A program made the position numbers and the translations under genes. A stretch of DNA of 47,542 bases. Source: Ichthyophthirius multifiliis. Its lineage: Eukaryota > Ciliophora > Oligohymenophorea > Hymenostomatida. Each line of letters starts with the position of its first letter. Within the stretch, counting starts at the first letter, position 1. The notes under the pieces were generated by a model. That model was not told the DNA's origin, searched no databases, and saw only the letters and a list, made by a program, of their open reading frames with translations. The DNA lies in NCBI RefSeq assembly GCF_000220395.1, contig NW_004087671.1, forward strand, positions 1 through 47,542, written 5' to 3'. Shown piece after piece: positions 15,342 through 26,293 of this stretch.

Positions 15342-15752
15342 TATTTTATTTGTAAAGAATAATTAATTTTTAAAAATAAAAAAGAAATATTTTTTAAGTT
15401 TAAAAAAACTATGAATTTTATTTTATTATATATTTAAATGTTAATTTTTACATATTTGAAATTTTATTATTTTATTATTATTTTTTCTTTTTTTATATTA
15501 TAAAATATTATAAAAAAAAAATTCCTTAAAATATTTATAAGTATATAAAATTTTAATTTATAATAATTGAAAAGCAGATAAAATAAAGCCATACATATAG
15601 GATAAACAATAAGACATCATATTTAAAGCCGTAATATATATTTAGAAATACGAATTCTTTATGCATTAGGAAATTATTTAAATGTTATATATAAATAAAA
15701 AAAAAGATGGTATTTAAGAAATATAATAGGACTAATCGATTTCTCATAAAAA

Positions 15753-16120
15753 CTGTTTTTAGAAAAATATAAGTATTTATTTAAAAAAATATTTAAATAC
15801 GCATATTTTTATATACAATTAATTTTTAAAAATAAGTATATTTTATACAAAAAATAAACATAATTCTTGATAAATTAATTTATTATAAACATGAGCATCC
15901 ATTGTATCAAATATATTAGAATAACCATAACATAATAAAATTATTGCTTTAAATAAAGTAGATAATCCATAATATAAGAAAATTCCAATAAAAAAATAAT
16001 TATTATAAAACCTAAACCGAATCCGCTTAAAAAATCATAATTTCGTGGAAGAAATGATATTTATAATTATTAAAAGGCTTAAAAGGCTAAATATTAATAC
16101 AAATTTATTTAATAACTCAT
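15753..16120 (-). CDS. small multi-pass membrane protein, unrecognised
   Basis: From an ATG at 16120 (MSYQINLYQYLAFQAFQQLQ) the protein reaches ISFLPRNYDF and then two hydrophobic segments (SGFGLGFIIIIF; IGIFLYYGLSTLFKAIILL), followed by CYGYSNIFDTMDAHVYNK. One base is missing in a 7-base run at 15990-15996; with it restored the frame runs through both segments. A likely donor at 15848 and acceptor at 15753 give a 96-nt intron. Sequence downstream to about 15560 is also hydrophobic (for example LLFILYVWLYFICF), so a further exon with another membrane segment is likely, but its phase and stop could not be fixed. Family unknown. Confidence 0.5.
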
Positions 16121-17026
16121 AAATAATACATAAAAATAATGTTTATTTATTTTAATTTCAAACTAAATTATTGATTATGTTTGGTAAGATTTTTAGATAT
16201 TATTATAGATTTTAGGTCTTTTATATATCGTAATTATAACCTAAAATATACAAGAATTTTTATATAAGATGATTTATTTTTGACGATAGTATAATAATAA
16301 ATTATTATTTAGTAATTTGAAAAGTTTATATTTTTTCAAATAAAAAAATATTATAATTATAAATTTTAATTTAAAAAAAAATTTATTTTAATATTCTTTT
16401 ATATTAGAAATTTTATATAATTTTCTTTTATAATTACTATAATATTTTTAATATTAATAAATATAAAATATAGTTATTGAGTATTTACTTTAAAATTTTT
16501 ATGTAAAGAATAAAAAATAAAAATCTTGTATATAATTTTAATTTTTAAAATATAATTGATTATAATTATGAAATGAAATTAATAAAAAAAATATTAATTA
16601 TTAAAATTTATGATTTATTGTTAATAAATGATTTATTTTAATATTTTATTTTATTATAATAAAAAAAAAATATTAAATCTACTTATTATTTAATTATTAT
16701 ATTATAAAATTAAATGTTATAATAAAAACAAGTATTAAATAAACCTAATAATATTATTTATATGAAAAATAAAATTGTTTAAATATATTAAAAATTATTA
16801 TAAAAAAAAACTAATATAATTAAAAAATAACAAAAAAAATATATAATTAATATTTTCTTCATATTATAAAATAAAAATATAAAAAAAAAATTAAATAAGA
16901 AAATTAATAAAAAAAAAAATACTAATAATAATAATTAATATAATATTAATAACAAAATAAAACTAATAATTATAATATTATTTGAAAAAAAAAATATTAA
17001 AAAATAGTTAATAAAAATATTTAAAA

Positions 17027-17074
<48 letters not shown>

Positions 17075-17207
17075 TTTAATAATAATTTAACAATAATTAT
17101 AATATTAAAAATATAAAATAAAGTAATATATAATTAATATAAAAGTTATAAATAAGTAAATATAAAAAATTTCTTAAAAAAAATAAAAAAAAAATATTAG
17201 ATATAAT
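16121..17207. other. A-rich spacer with (TAA)n microsatellite
   Basis: Non-coding divergent spacer, very A-rich on the plus strand. It includes a TAA microsatellite at about 17029-17075 and a long A-rich leader before the Skp1-like ATG. Confidence 0.6.
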
Positions 17208-17813
17208 ATGGATATTGAAACAATAAAACTACTTTCAAGTGATAATAAATTAGTAGAATTTGATAATAAATTTGTAAACTTATCTTTATTTGTTTAAAAT
17301 GCTGCAGATCGCACTTAAGAAATAAATACTCCATTATCTTAATAAATACTTATTGAAGTAAAAAAATTTTGCGAATTGCATAATTGGGATGAAAATTCTA
17401 TGACTTTTTAACTTCCTTTATAATCAACAAATATTAAAAATCATATTTCTGATAAATCATTTGATTTTTTAAAAGATAAACTTGTTTTAGAAGAAGATAA
17501 AAATTAAATTTCTAAAATGTCAAAAAATTTAGCAGAATTAGTTAATGCTGCAGATTATTTGGTTTTTAAAAAACTCTATACTACTCTAGTTGTTGTTTTG
17601 CTTACACCATTACATGTAGAACCTACTTAATAAGGTATTGATTAATTTTTTTAAAAATGGGGATATTAATAGGAAGATATTGATGGCGATAATTTAACTT
17701 AAGTAGTTGAAGAAAACTAAAATTTATTTGAAAAAATAGTCGAAGTTTATAAATAAGATATCGATATTATAGAATAATTTCAAGGTGTTACAGATGATTG
17801 GTATTTAAGTTGA
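17208..17813 (+). CDS. Skp1-like (BTB/POZ-fold) protein
   Basis: Intronless, 201 codons, ATG at 17208, TGA at 17811-17813. The N-terminus (IKLLSSDNKLVEFDNKF) matches the Skp1/Elongin C opening strand, IKL-SSD-x-F/V. IEVKKFCELHNWDE parallels the Skp1 segment with the conserved Cys and His (VIQWCTHH in human Skp1). LAELVNAADYLVFKKL parallels LFELILAANYLDIKGL. Skp1 is the adaptor joining F-box proteins to cullin-1 in SCF ubiquitin ligases; Elongin C does the same for cullin-2/5. The last 70 residues (from about HVEPTQQGIDQFF) lack the usual Skp1 helices (TPEEIRKTFNI, EEEAQVRKEN), so F-box binding is doubtful. No frame changes are needed. Confidence 0.75.
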
Positions 17814-18417
17814 TATTTAATTAATTTTTTGTTTATTTATACTAAATAAGGTATTTATTATTATTTTAATTATTTATTATTTAATGTTTTTTTAATATAT
17901 TTATTATTTTATTTTAATATTTTTTAAAAAATAAAATGAATATATTTTTTTTATGTTTAAATAAATATTTCAATTTATAATTAATTTTTAAATATTTAGC
18001 TTTATATTAACTTAAGCTAAACATTTTTTTTAATTATATGTTTATGTTTTTCATAAAAATAAATTTATATTATTTTATTAAAATTAGATTTATATATATA
18101 TTTTTTTAAAATTTATAATTAAAGCCGATAGATTATATATTATTATTAAAATAAACATTTTAAAATGTTTAAAAAATTAGATATTACTTTATTTTTTAAT
18201 TTAAATAAAAAAAAATAGTTTTTTTTCTTAATAATTTAGATATATCTTTTTTTAAAAAAGACAAACATAAATAATTTAATTTCATAATTTAGGCTTTAAT
18301 AAAAAAATTAATTGACTTAAATATCCTTTAAAATAAATTAATTAAAAAGAAAAATATAAAAGACTATAAAAATATAGATTAAACATAATTTTATTAAATA
18401 ATATCAAATATATATAT

Positions 18418-18463
<46 letters not shown>

Positions 18464-18715
18464 GGTATTATGTATTATAAAAAAAAAAAAATATAATTTA
18501 TAATAATAATATATATTTATATTTTAAACAATTATTTTTTTATTATTTTTTTACAATAAATTATATATTATAAAAAATATAAAATAAAATCTTTATTTTT
18601 AAATATATTATTTTTTATCAAATAAAATAAAGAAATAAACAAACTAAAAATACATAAGTCATTATTGAGTTTATTATAAATTAAGTGAATTAATACTGAT
18701 TTAAATTATATTATC
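17814..18715. other. convergent A+T-rich spacer
   Basis: Lies between the stops of the Skp1-like and K+ channel genes. It contains a TA microsatellite at about 18414-18463 and poly-A runs, with no recognisable gene. Confidence 0.6.
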
Positions 18716-20611
18716 TCAATTTAAAAAATCTAAATTTAATTAGGTTTATTTTTAATTATTAATAATTTTATGCGTGATACTTGAATTACTGCATTATTTA
18801 AAACTATTTTTTACACTTTTTTTTTTTTAATACTCCTTTTACTATTCATATTAAATAAAAGCCTCTCAAGCTTAATATTTTTTTAGTCTTATTTATTTTT
18901 TTTCTAGTTTTTAATAATATTATTAAGAATTTTATTGTATTAAATAAAAACTTAATCAATATTATTATATGGAAAATATACTTAAAAGCATGCATTTTTA
19001 TCCAAATCGGGTGCATTACTGAAGCATACTTACTAATTAAAATTATTATTAGGCTCTTTAGTAAAGTATTTATCACGATCTTCTTAGTAGTTAATTTCAA
19101 CAGATGAACTATTAATAATATAAGGATTATTTTTATTATTAGATTTAGAGTTACTTAAATTTCTACTAAAATTATTAATAGAGTTGGATATAAAAATATC
19201 TTCAACCCTAATATTTTTATTAATAAAACTACTATTGATATTATTATTATTACTATGATTAATATTATTAGTATGATTATTATTATTATTATTATTATTA
19301 TTAATATTAATAGCATTATTTATATTATTATTATTATTATTTATTGCAATATTTTTTTATTATTTATACTAACTATAATTTTTTTATCTTATATCAATAC
19401 TCTTCCTTTAATGTTAATTGTTAATATATTCACTAAAGTTTGATTTTACTTATTTATTTAATGTTTTATTTTAATTGCTTTGAGTATTTAGATTTTATGG
19501 TGATTAACTTACTTTTAATGCTATAATTTATTTATAATTTTAATTTTAATTATCATTACCAAAAATACTTATCTTTTATTATTTATCATTTTAATTATTT
19601 AATTAATTTCCATATTTCTCATTTTCTAAATTATTTAAATATAACTGACTATTTTTTGCCTAAAACATTTACGTTTACTGTACACATTCTCCACTATCAC
19701 CTATCGAATCCATACTTATTAACTACTAATTGAAATTATACTCACTTAAAATATTCGCTATGATTTCCGAGTCTTCTAAATCGAGATTAAAAGGGTTAAA
19801 TTCTAGTATATATTTGATAATCGAGTCTAATATTTTATTCTTATTTTTAAGACTATTAAATTTAGAAGAATTATACTCTTATATATTTAAAGAAGATTTC
19901 GAATAAATAAAATTGTTTAAACTTTTTCTTATTTGAAAATTTCTTTTCTGTTCTTCACTTTTATTTAGATTATATAGTATTTTTTCTTTATTAATTTACA
20001 AATTTACAGAAGGACATTTATTATAAGAATGCGTAAATAAAACACAAGTCTCACATTTTGAGTCTAAAATCGAATTTTTTTCATAATTTTTAGCTTAGTC
20101 TTTTATTTTAGAATAAATCTCAAAATCATTCGGAAAAAATCTAATTGCTTACAAAAAATCTTCTTTTTATAAATTTATTATTGTAGTAATGCATGTAGAT
20201 ATGAATTAAATTTCTTCCGTTTATTCAGTTATGAAACATTTTTCATTAAAAAACTCGCCTTCCTCGATATAATTAAGTATGATTTTATTATTTAACTATT
20301 ATCTAATTTATCCTCTTATTATGAAAAATATACTATTAGTATTTTATAAATCGCTTGATTTCCATACAACATCATCCTATCTGTATGTCTTTTCTTTCAT
20401 TAATGGCGCTATCTATTTTAAAAAATCAATTGAAAAGTTTAATGATAAAGTTTTATATTATTTTAGTAATTAGAAGTTTATTTCTGTCAAAACTTCCTTT
20501 CTTAATGATAGATTTAATTAATTTAACATTTGTTAACCATGTTCTGAATAATTAAGTTTTTCCCAATGTAAATATTAAAAATATCTTCTAACCTAAAAAA
20601 CATATATTTTG

Positions 20612-20649
<38 letters not shown>

Positions 20650-22487
20650 TTATATATATTATATATATTTATATATATATATGCATACTTTTATTTATGT
20701 TTATATATTTAAATTTCTTTTTTTCATATATAGAGAAAGAGAAGAAAAATTCTATTTAAACTCATTATCTTATAAAGAAAATTCCTAAACCAAAGCCCCG
20801 ATTCTATTAAGTGCATAAGCATAAATCCCACATGAAAAAATAGTTATAAAAATAACCACTAACTTCTCAATTTAATTATAAGGCCTTAAATCTCCATAAC
20901 CAACAGTAAGCATAGTAATAACAGCCCAATATAATGAAGTAATATATTTTTCCATAAAAAGAGTATTTTCAAAGTTATTACTATCAATCCAATTATTATG
21001 TGAATAACTATTTCTACTAATATATGCTACATAATAAAAAGTACATCCACAAAAATGTGCTGTAAAAAGGACTATAAGTCCTAATTTAATTAATTAATAA
21101 ATTGATTATTGTTTTTTTGGAAAATTAACAACATCCTCAAATTCGCCAATAATTTAAATTATTTTTTATAATAAACAAATGGTGAGTGTAAGAAGTATCT
21201 TTTAATTAGATAAGTCCATAATAAGAAATAATATCTAGATAATAATATCCAACCATAATTGTTACTTTATATAATTAATCGAAATTTTGACTCGACTAGT
21301 CACTATTAATCCTTTTTTATAATAAGCAGTATTAAATTTCATTAATATATCTAATAAAAATAAATATTTTGGTAATTCCATTACAGTAAAATCAAATTAA
21401 TTATATGAATATTATTAAAAACTTATTTTTTAAAAAAATATATAAATTATAAATAATATTATAAGATATATATATATGAAGAAAAATTTATATATATGTA
21501 TGTATATGTATATATATATATGTAATATATTAATATATTTATATTTATATATATATTTATATATATATATTTATATTTATTTTAACGAAAATACTCTTCA
21601 AACGTCATATATATAGGTATAAAAAATTAAAGCCATAAAATGGCTAGTATAAGGAATATATTCCAATTTAATTTTAATTAAGAGTCTGGTTATATCTCTT
21701 TTATATAATTTTGAATAAAATTCAAAATTAAAATAAAAAATCTTAACTTTCTTATTGCAATTTTGATTTTAAAATAACAATTTAATACATTTAAAGAGCT
21801 CTAAGTATATTTTTTGTCTTTATAAACATACCAAAAAGCAGATGAATCATTTATAACTTCATATTAATGTTAATTTAAACTATTAAATCTTCTCATAAGT
21901 GATAAGTTAAGCATTTTAATTATAAATCTACGTACATGTACTAAAATTAAGAACTATTTTTACTTCCATAATCCTTTGAAACCTATAGAAACATTTTTTT
22001 CTACATTTACATTTTCCTATTTATTATTATTTGATTTACATTCCAAATTAGCTTCTTATTGTAATTGAATTTCATTTTAAGATAAATTTTTAGTGCATGC
22101 AAATTTTTATTTTTATTTGAACTATTAGTCGTCGGAGGTTTTTGATTTGTGATATTTGTTGTATTTTTATGTTTAATTATCTTCCTATTATTAAAAACTA
22201 TTTTTTTAATTTTTCTAAAGTACAAATTAATAATTAATTTATTGAATTATTTTAGGAGAATTGGTTAAGGCATTTATATATAATTACTATTAATTATTTT
22301 GATTAATAAAAAATTGAGGATTTTAGTTATCGTTATTTCCTTAATTATTTGGGCTTAAATTTTCTTTAGATTTCTACTAGTTTTTATTTCGAAATGAATT
22401 TTCTAATAATTCTTTATTTTTTAAATAATCTTTTTCATTTTATCTCGGAGAAATTGATTACATTGATTATTCTTTTTGATTTCTCAT
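18716..22487 (-). CDS. voltage/cyclic-nucleotide-gated K+ channel (CNBD/EAG-HCN class)
   Basis: A plasma or ciliary membrane K+ channel of about 1,150 residues. In order: a Gln/Asn-rich cytosolic N-terminus (MRNQKEQSMQSISPR) ending in IKEIQPDSQLKLNW; S1 (NIFLILAILWLQFFIP); after an intron, S2-S3 (PKYLFLLDILMKFNTAYY, LWLDIIIQILFLIMDLS); S5 (LGLIVLFTAHFCGCTFYY); pore helix and selectivity filter SLYWAVITMLTVGYGDLRP; S6 (VIFITIFSCGIYAYALN); C-linker (VRRYFQYLHWEKLNYSEHG, LNLSLRKEVLTEIN); a cNMP-binding fold (SIFFIIRGQI, YIEEGEFFNEKCF); and a long tail with a polyAsn tract. TVGYGD is diagnostic for K+ selectivity. Introns: 20593-20688 (phase 0, exact) and about 21426-21580. The 3' end needs one extra base in the 12-base run at 18817-18828; it then stops at TGA 18716. 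Ligand binding is not provable from sequence. Confidence 0.9.
19258..19344 (-). repeat. ATT/AAT repeat encoding polyAsn
   Basis: ATT triplets on the plus strand read as AAT (Asn) in the K+ channel tail, with occasional Ile, His and Ser. Confidence 0.8.
20593..20688 (-). other. intron of the K+ channel gene, largely TA repeat
   Basis: Donor GTATGC and acceptor TTTTTTAG join the post-S6 segment (MKKRNLNIQTQIK) to VRRYFQYL in phase 0. That is exactly the S6 to C-linker joint of EAG/HCN-type channels. Most of the intron is a TA microsatellite. Confidence 0.85.
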
Positions 22488-24731
22488 TTAAATGAGTTTT
22501 TCTTTTTATATTTTACTAAAATTCAAAAAGTATTTATATTTAAAAAAGATTATTAATACTTTATTTATATATTTTTTTTTTTTAAATTTTATTATTTTTA
22601 TTAATATTAAATTTTTTATTATTATGTATTTCATATTATTTATTCATTTAAATTAACTTTTTTTATATATTACATTATATTTTTTTTAATATTTTAAATT
22701 TCATTCTATAAAAATATAGAGGTTATTATTATATTTTTCTATCATTTTTTAGTTTTTTTGTATTTTTTTAACAAAAAAATTAAAGAATAATATAAATAAT
22801 ATTAAGAACAATTAAAATATAAACTTTCTACATATTTATTTTTTAATTAAAATAAATATTTTATTATGTTTATTTCTGCTTTTACTTATAAAATATTTCT
22901 TATAATTTTATATATTAAATAAGAACTTATAATAATTTTAATGTTAGAAATTTCTAAATATTTTAGTACTTTGTGTAATATTATTAATTTCTATTTGAAT
23001 TACATTAATTATTGCTTATATAAATTAAAATACATTTACTTATATTCAAATTAACAAAAATATTATTTATTAAACTAATTAATAATTATCAATTTTATTT
23101 ATCATTTAGAAACGATACCTATATATTACAAATATATTTCTCTTCCTAATTTTTCAATACACTGTTAATTAAATTTTTTAATGTTGTTAGTTATGATATC
23201 ACGTGCTTTTCGTTTCAAAATATTATATTTATTCTTGATTTTTATTATTTATATTTATATCAGTATATATTTTATAGTCTAAAATAATATAAAATTAATT
23301 TTTTTCATAATTGATGTAAAACAATTATTATATTATCAGAGCATTTTTATTTAGGTTAATCATAAATCATTAAATTAATAAACTGCTTATTCTTCAAAAT
23401 TTAAATTTAATAATATGAAATCTCACTTCGTTTTTTTTTTTTTAAATATGTTATAAATTTAACTATTGCCAGATAATTATTTACTAAATTTACTATTTTT
23501 TAAAGGATATAAAAACAATTAATTATTATTTTCTTTATTTTTATTTACATTGTTCGAAGTTTGAATATATAAAAAAAAATTAAACTTTTTTAAGAATTAT
23601 ATAATTAATTTTTTTATAAATGATTTGAATTTCATTATATAATAATTATCATTTTCTTATTTGTAAAACATTAAAAATTATATTATAAATACGTTTCTAT
23701 AAATTCATAAAATCAGAGTAAAATATTATAATTATTATATTTTTTTCTCTCAAAACATAAAATATTAATGATAAGTTAGATAATTAAGTTGATGTAAAGT
23801 AAAATAGAGACAAATAATTGAATATTAAAAGTTACAAATTACAAAAATAATTAATAAAAAAATAATAAATATATATTTTATAAATTAAATTTTAATTTTG
23901 TAATAATGCAAAATTGGATTATTCAAAATAATTTCATATCTTAAGTTTTTATAATTATTATAATATTTTTATTACGAATAGTGAAGGTTATTAGATTTAA
24001 TTTTTTTTTAAAAAAAAAATAATAATAAAAAAAAGCAAGAATATAAAAGATAATTTTTTATTTTTATTTAATATATAATTATATATTTTAAACAATTAGA
24101 ATAGATATAATTTAATTAAACATATATAAATAAAAGTAATTTCTATCAAAAATAAAAATTATAAATATTCATAGAGATTAATAAATATTTTTGGATAAAA
24201 ATAAAAAAAAAAAATATTTATAATTTAATATATTAATAATATAATAAAATCTAATATTCAATAAAAATATTTAAAAAAATATATTTATTTTAATTAATAA
24301 AGATAATTATACTAAAATAATAATTAATTAAATTTAATATAATTTATTATAATTTATTATAATTTATTATAACTTAATTTAATTTAATTTAATTTATTAT
24401 AAATATATATTTTTAAATATATATCTTATTAAATTAAATATATTTAATTAAAAATATTTTTTATTATTTATATATTTAATATATTTTTTAAATATATTTA
24501 ATTTTATTAAAACTAATTTTATTTATTAAATATTTTTTAATTATTTATATATTTAATATATTTTATAAATTTTATTAATATTTAAAAAAAATGTTTGAAT
24601 TTTTTTTTAATGATTTTTCTTTATATAATAAAATTTTGTATTTTATATCACACAATTATTTTTAATTATTTTTACTCTTTTAATTTTATTTTAAATAAAA
24701 TATTTTTATCAAAATAATTATTATAAAAAAA
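22488..24731. other. 2.2 kb divergent spacer, no gene recognised
   Basis: Both strands were read. There are scattered TGA-free frames but no conserved motif and no compositional rise typical of this contig's exons. Contains an imperfect TAATTTAT tandem tract at 24341-24400. This is the largest unexplained stretch in the window. Confidence 0.5.
24341..24400. repeat. imperfect TAATTTAT tandem repeat
   Basis: Units of ataatttatt repeated about four times, followed by taattta units. Confidence 0.7.
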
Positions 24732-25748
24732 ATGTCTTCCTAATGTTGTTTTTAGGAATTATAAAATTAAGAAATTTTTTATATTTAATCTGCATAAATA
24801 TTAAATAATTAATAAAATTTAGTTAATTCTTAAATAGAATCTAATTTTTAATAAAAGGAATAATATTTAATTGCAAATTATTAAGAAAATACATAATAGG
24901 ATGACTTCCAATTTAATTAAAAATAATAATAAATTTAATTCGAATAATAAAATTCTTATGAATAATAATAATTAATATAAGAATTATATTAATTTGAAGA
25001 ATAATTAGAATTATAAGCATTAAATAAATAACAATAATTAGATGAATAATTACAAAATGGCGAGCTAATAAATAAAAAATAATATAAAAATTTAAATTAT
25101 TAAAATAATAATAAAATAGATAATTCCATAATTGAAGAATAATTAATTTTTCAAGAAAAACACGAAAATGATAAACAAGAAGCTTATAAATAAAAAAATA
25201 TTATAGAAAAACAATAATATATATAAGAATTTAAACAAGAATTGATTTAAGAAGAAAAACAAGAATTTATTTAAGTAAAAAAAGAAGAACTATTTTAAGA
25301 AAATAGACTTTAAAACTAATAAAAAGAACATAATGCGCAAATAATACAAAAATAACTAAAAAAATAAAAAGAACCAAAATTAGAAAAAGTATAAAACCCA
25401 AATATATATTAAAAAGATGAAAAAGAAGAAAAATAATAGGTTTTATAAGTAGTATAAGAAGTCTAATAATAATATAAAAAAGAATAAAAATAATAAGTTA
25501 ATATATTTTAATAGTAATTTAAAGTACAATAAGATAAATAAGTCTAAAATCCATCATTAAATAATAATAAATTAATAATAAACAAAATATATTAAAATTA
25601 TAATGAAAATATTGAAATTAATAATAAAACTTATAAATAAAAAGGAAAAAAAATAGTTATTAAAAATTTACATTTTAATTTGAAGAGTTTAATTATGTTT
25701 AATTTTAAAAACTTTAATTTTTTATATTTTCTTCATTTTTTATTTTGA
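24732..25748 (+). CDS. Gln-rich coiled-coil protein, C-terminus uncertain
   Basis: From ATG 24732 (MSSQCCFQELQNQEIFY) the frame is TGA-free to 25746-25748, 338 codons. About a third of the first 300 residues are Gln, mostly TAA, with Glu/Lys heptad-like stretches (EFKQELIQEEKQEFIQ). The last clear Gln-rich sequence (NNKTYKQKGKK) ends near 25650. Beyond it the composition changes to Phe/Leu/Asn, and the opposite strand becomes the convincing one, so the true C-terminus may have been cut off by a junction there. No family recognised. Confidence 0.6.
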
Positions 25749-26074
25749 GTTTTTCTTTTTAAACCTTATAATAATATATATACACTAATTATATTTCTTT
25801 TTTTTTATTTAAAAAACCATTTTTAATTTTGCTAATCTCTTTTTTTCAAAATATTACATTATAGTTTGAATTTCTCTTTATTCAGGATCTTTTAAAGCAT
25901 TATTTTTTTATTAAAATATTTAAATTATTTATTTTTTGCTTTTAATTTATAAATCCTCTGGTTTTATTCCTAATCTTTTACATGCTAATTTACTATTTGG
26001 GGATAGTTATATAGGATTTAATTAAAAATATTAACATTCTTCATCAACTTCTTCTTATGTATTATTTTTTCCAT
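25665..26074 (-). CDS. conserved N-terminal fragment (LGIKPEDL motif)
   Basis: From ATG 26074: MEKNNTQEEVDEECQYFQ, then LSPNSKLACKRLGIKPEDL and DPEQREIQTIMQYFEKK. From memory, the SP..S..AC..LGI..EDL block is common near the N-terminus of coiled-coil proteins in ciliates; function unknown. A probable intron follows KLKMV, after which KNEENIKNQSFQNQTQLN and NVNFQQL read as coding on this strand down to about 25665. No TGA ends it: the coding signal simply flips to the plus-strand Gln-rich gene. Upstream of the ATG lies the A27 run. It is likely the first exon(s) of a longer gene, perhaps that at 26294-28135 now in opposite orientation. Confidence 0.55.
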
Positions 26075-26111
26075 TTAATTTTTTTTGTTTTTTATTTACA
26101 ATTTTTAAAAC

Positions 26112-26169
26112 AAAAAAAAAAAAAAAAAAAAAAAAAAATCGGAAACTTTTTTCCATTTTTTTTTTTTTT
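26112..26169. repeat. A27/T14 hairpin
   Basis: A run of 27 A, then a short GGAAA-cttt-TTTCC inverted repeat, then a run of 14 T. The arms can pair as a long A:T stem. A further 21-base A run follows at 26241-26261. It sits in the 220-base gap between the diverging 26074 and 26294 starts. Confidence 0.75.
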
Positions 26170-26293
26170 GATTTAGTTTTTTACAAAAAATACAAAAAAA
26201 AAAAAACAAAATGAAAAAGTAATATATTCTTTTTTATTTTAAAAAAAAAAAAAAAAAAAAAGTCTTTTTGTCATTCAACCTCTTAAAGTTGTC

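Noticed and set aside
19258-19344. CRISPR-like or tandem repeat array
   Set aside because: Plain trinucleotide repeat, in frame as Asn codons of the channel tail.
20279-20555. Two short plus-strand ORFs
   Set aside because: Antisense of the cyclic-nucleotide-binding exon of the K+ channel.
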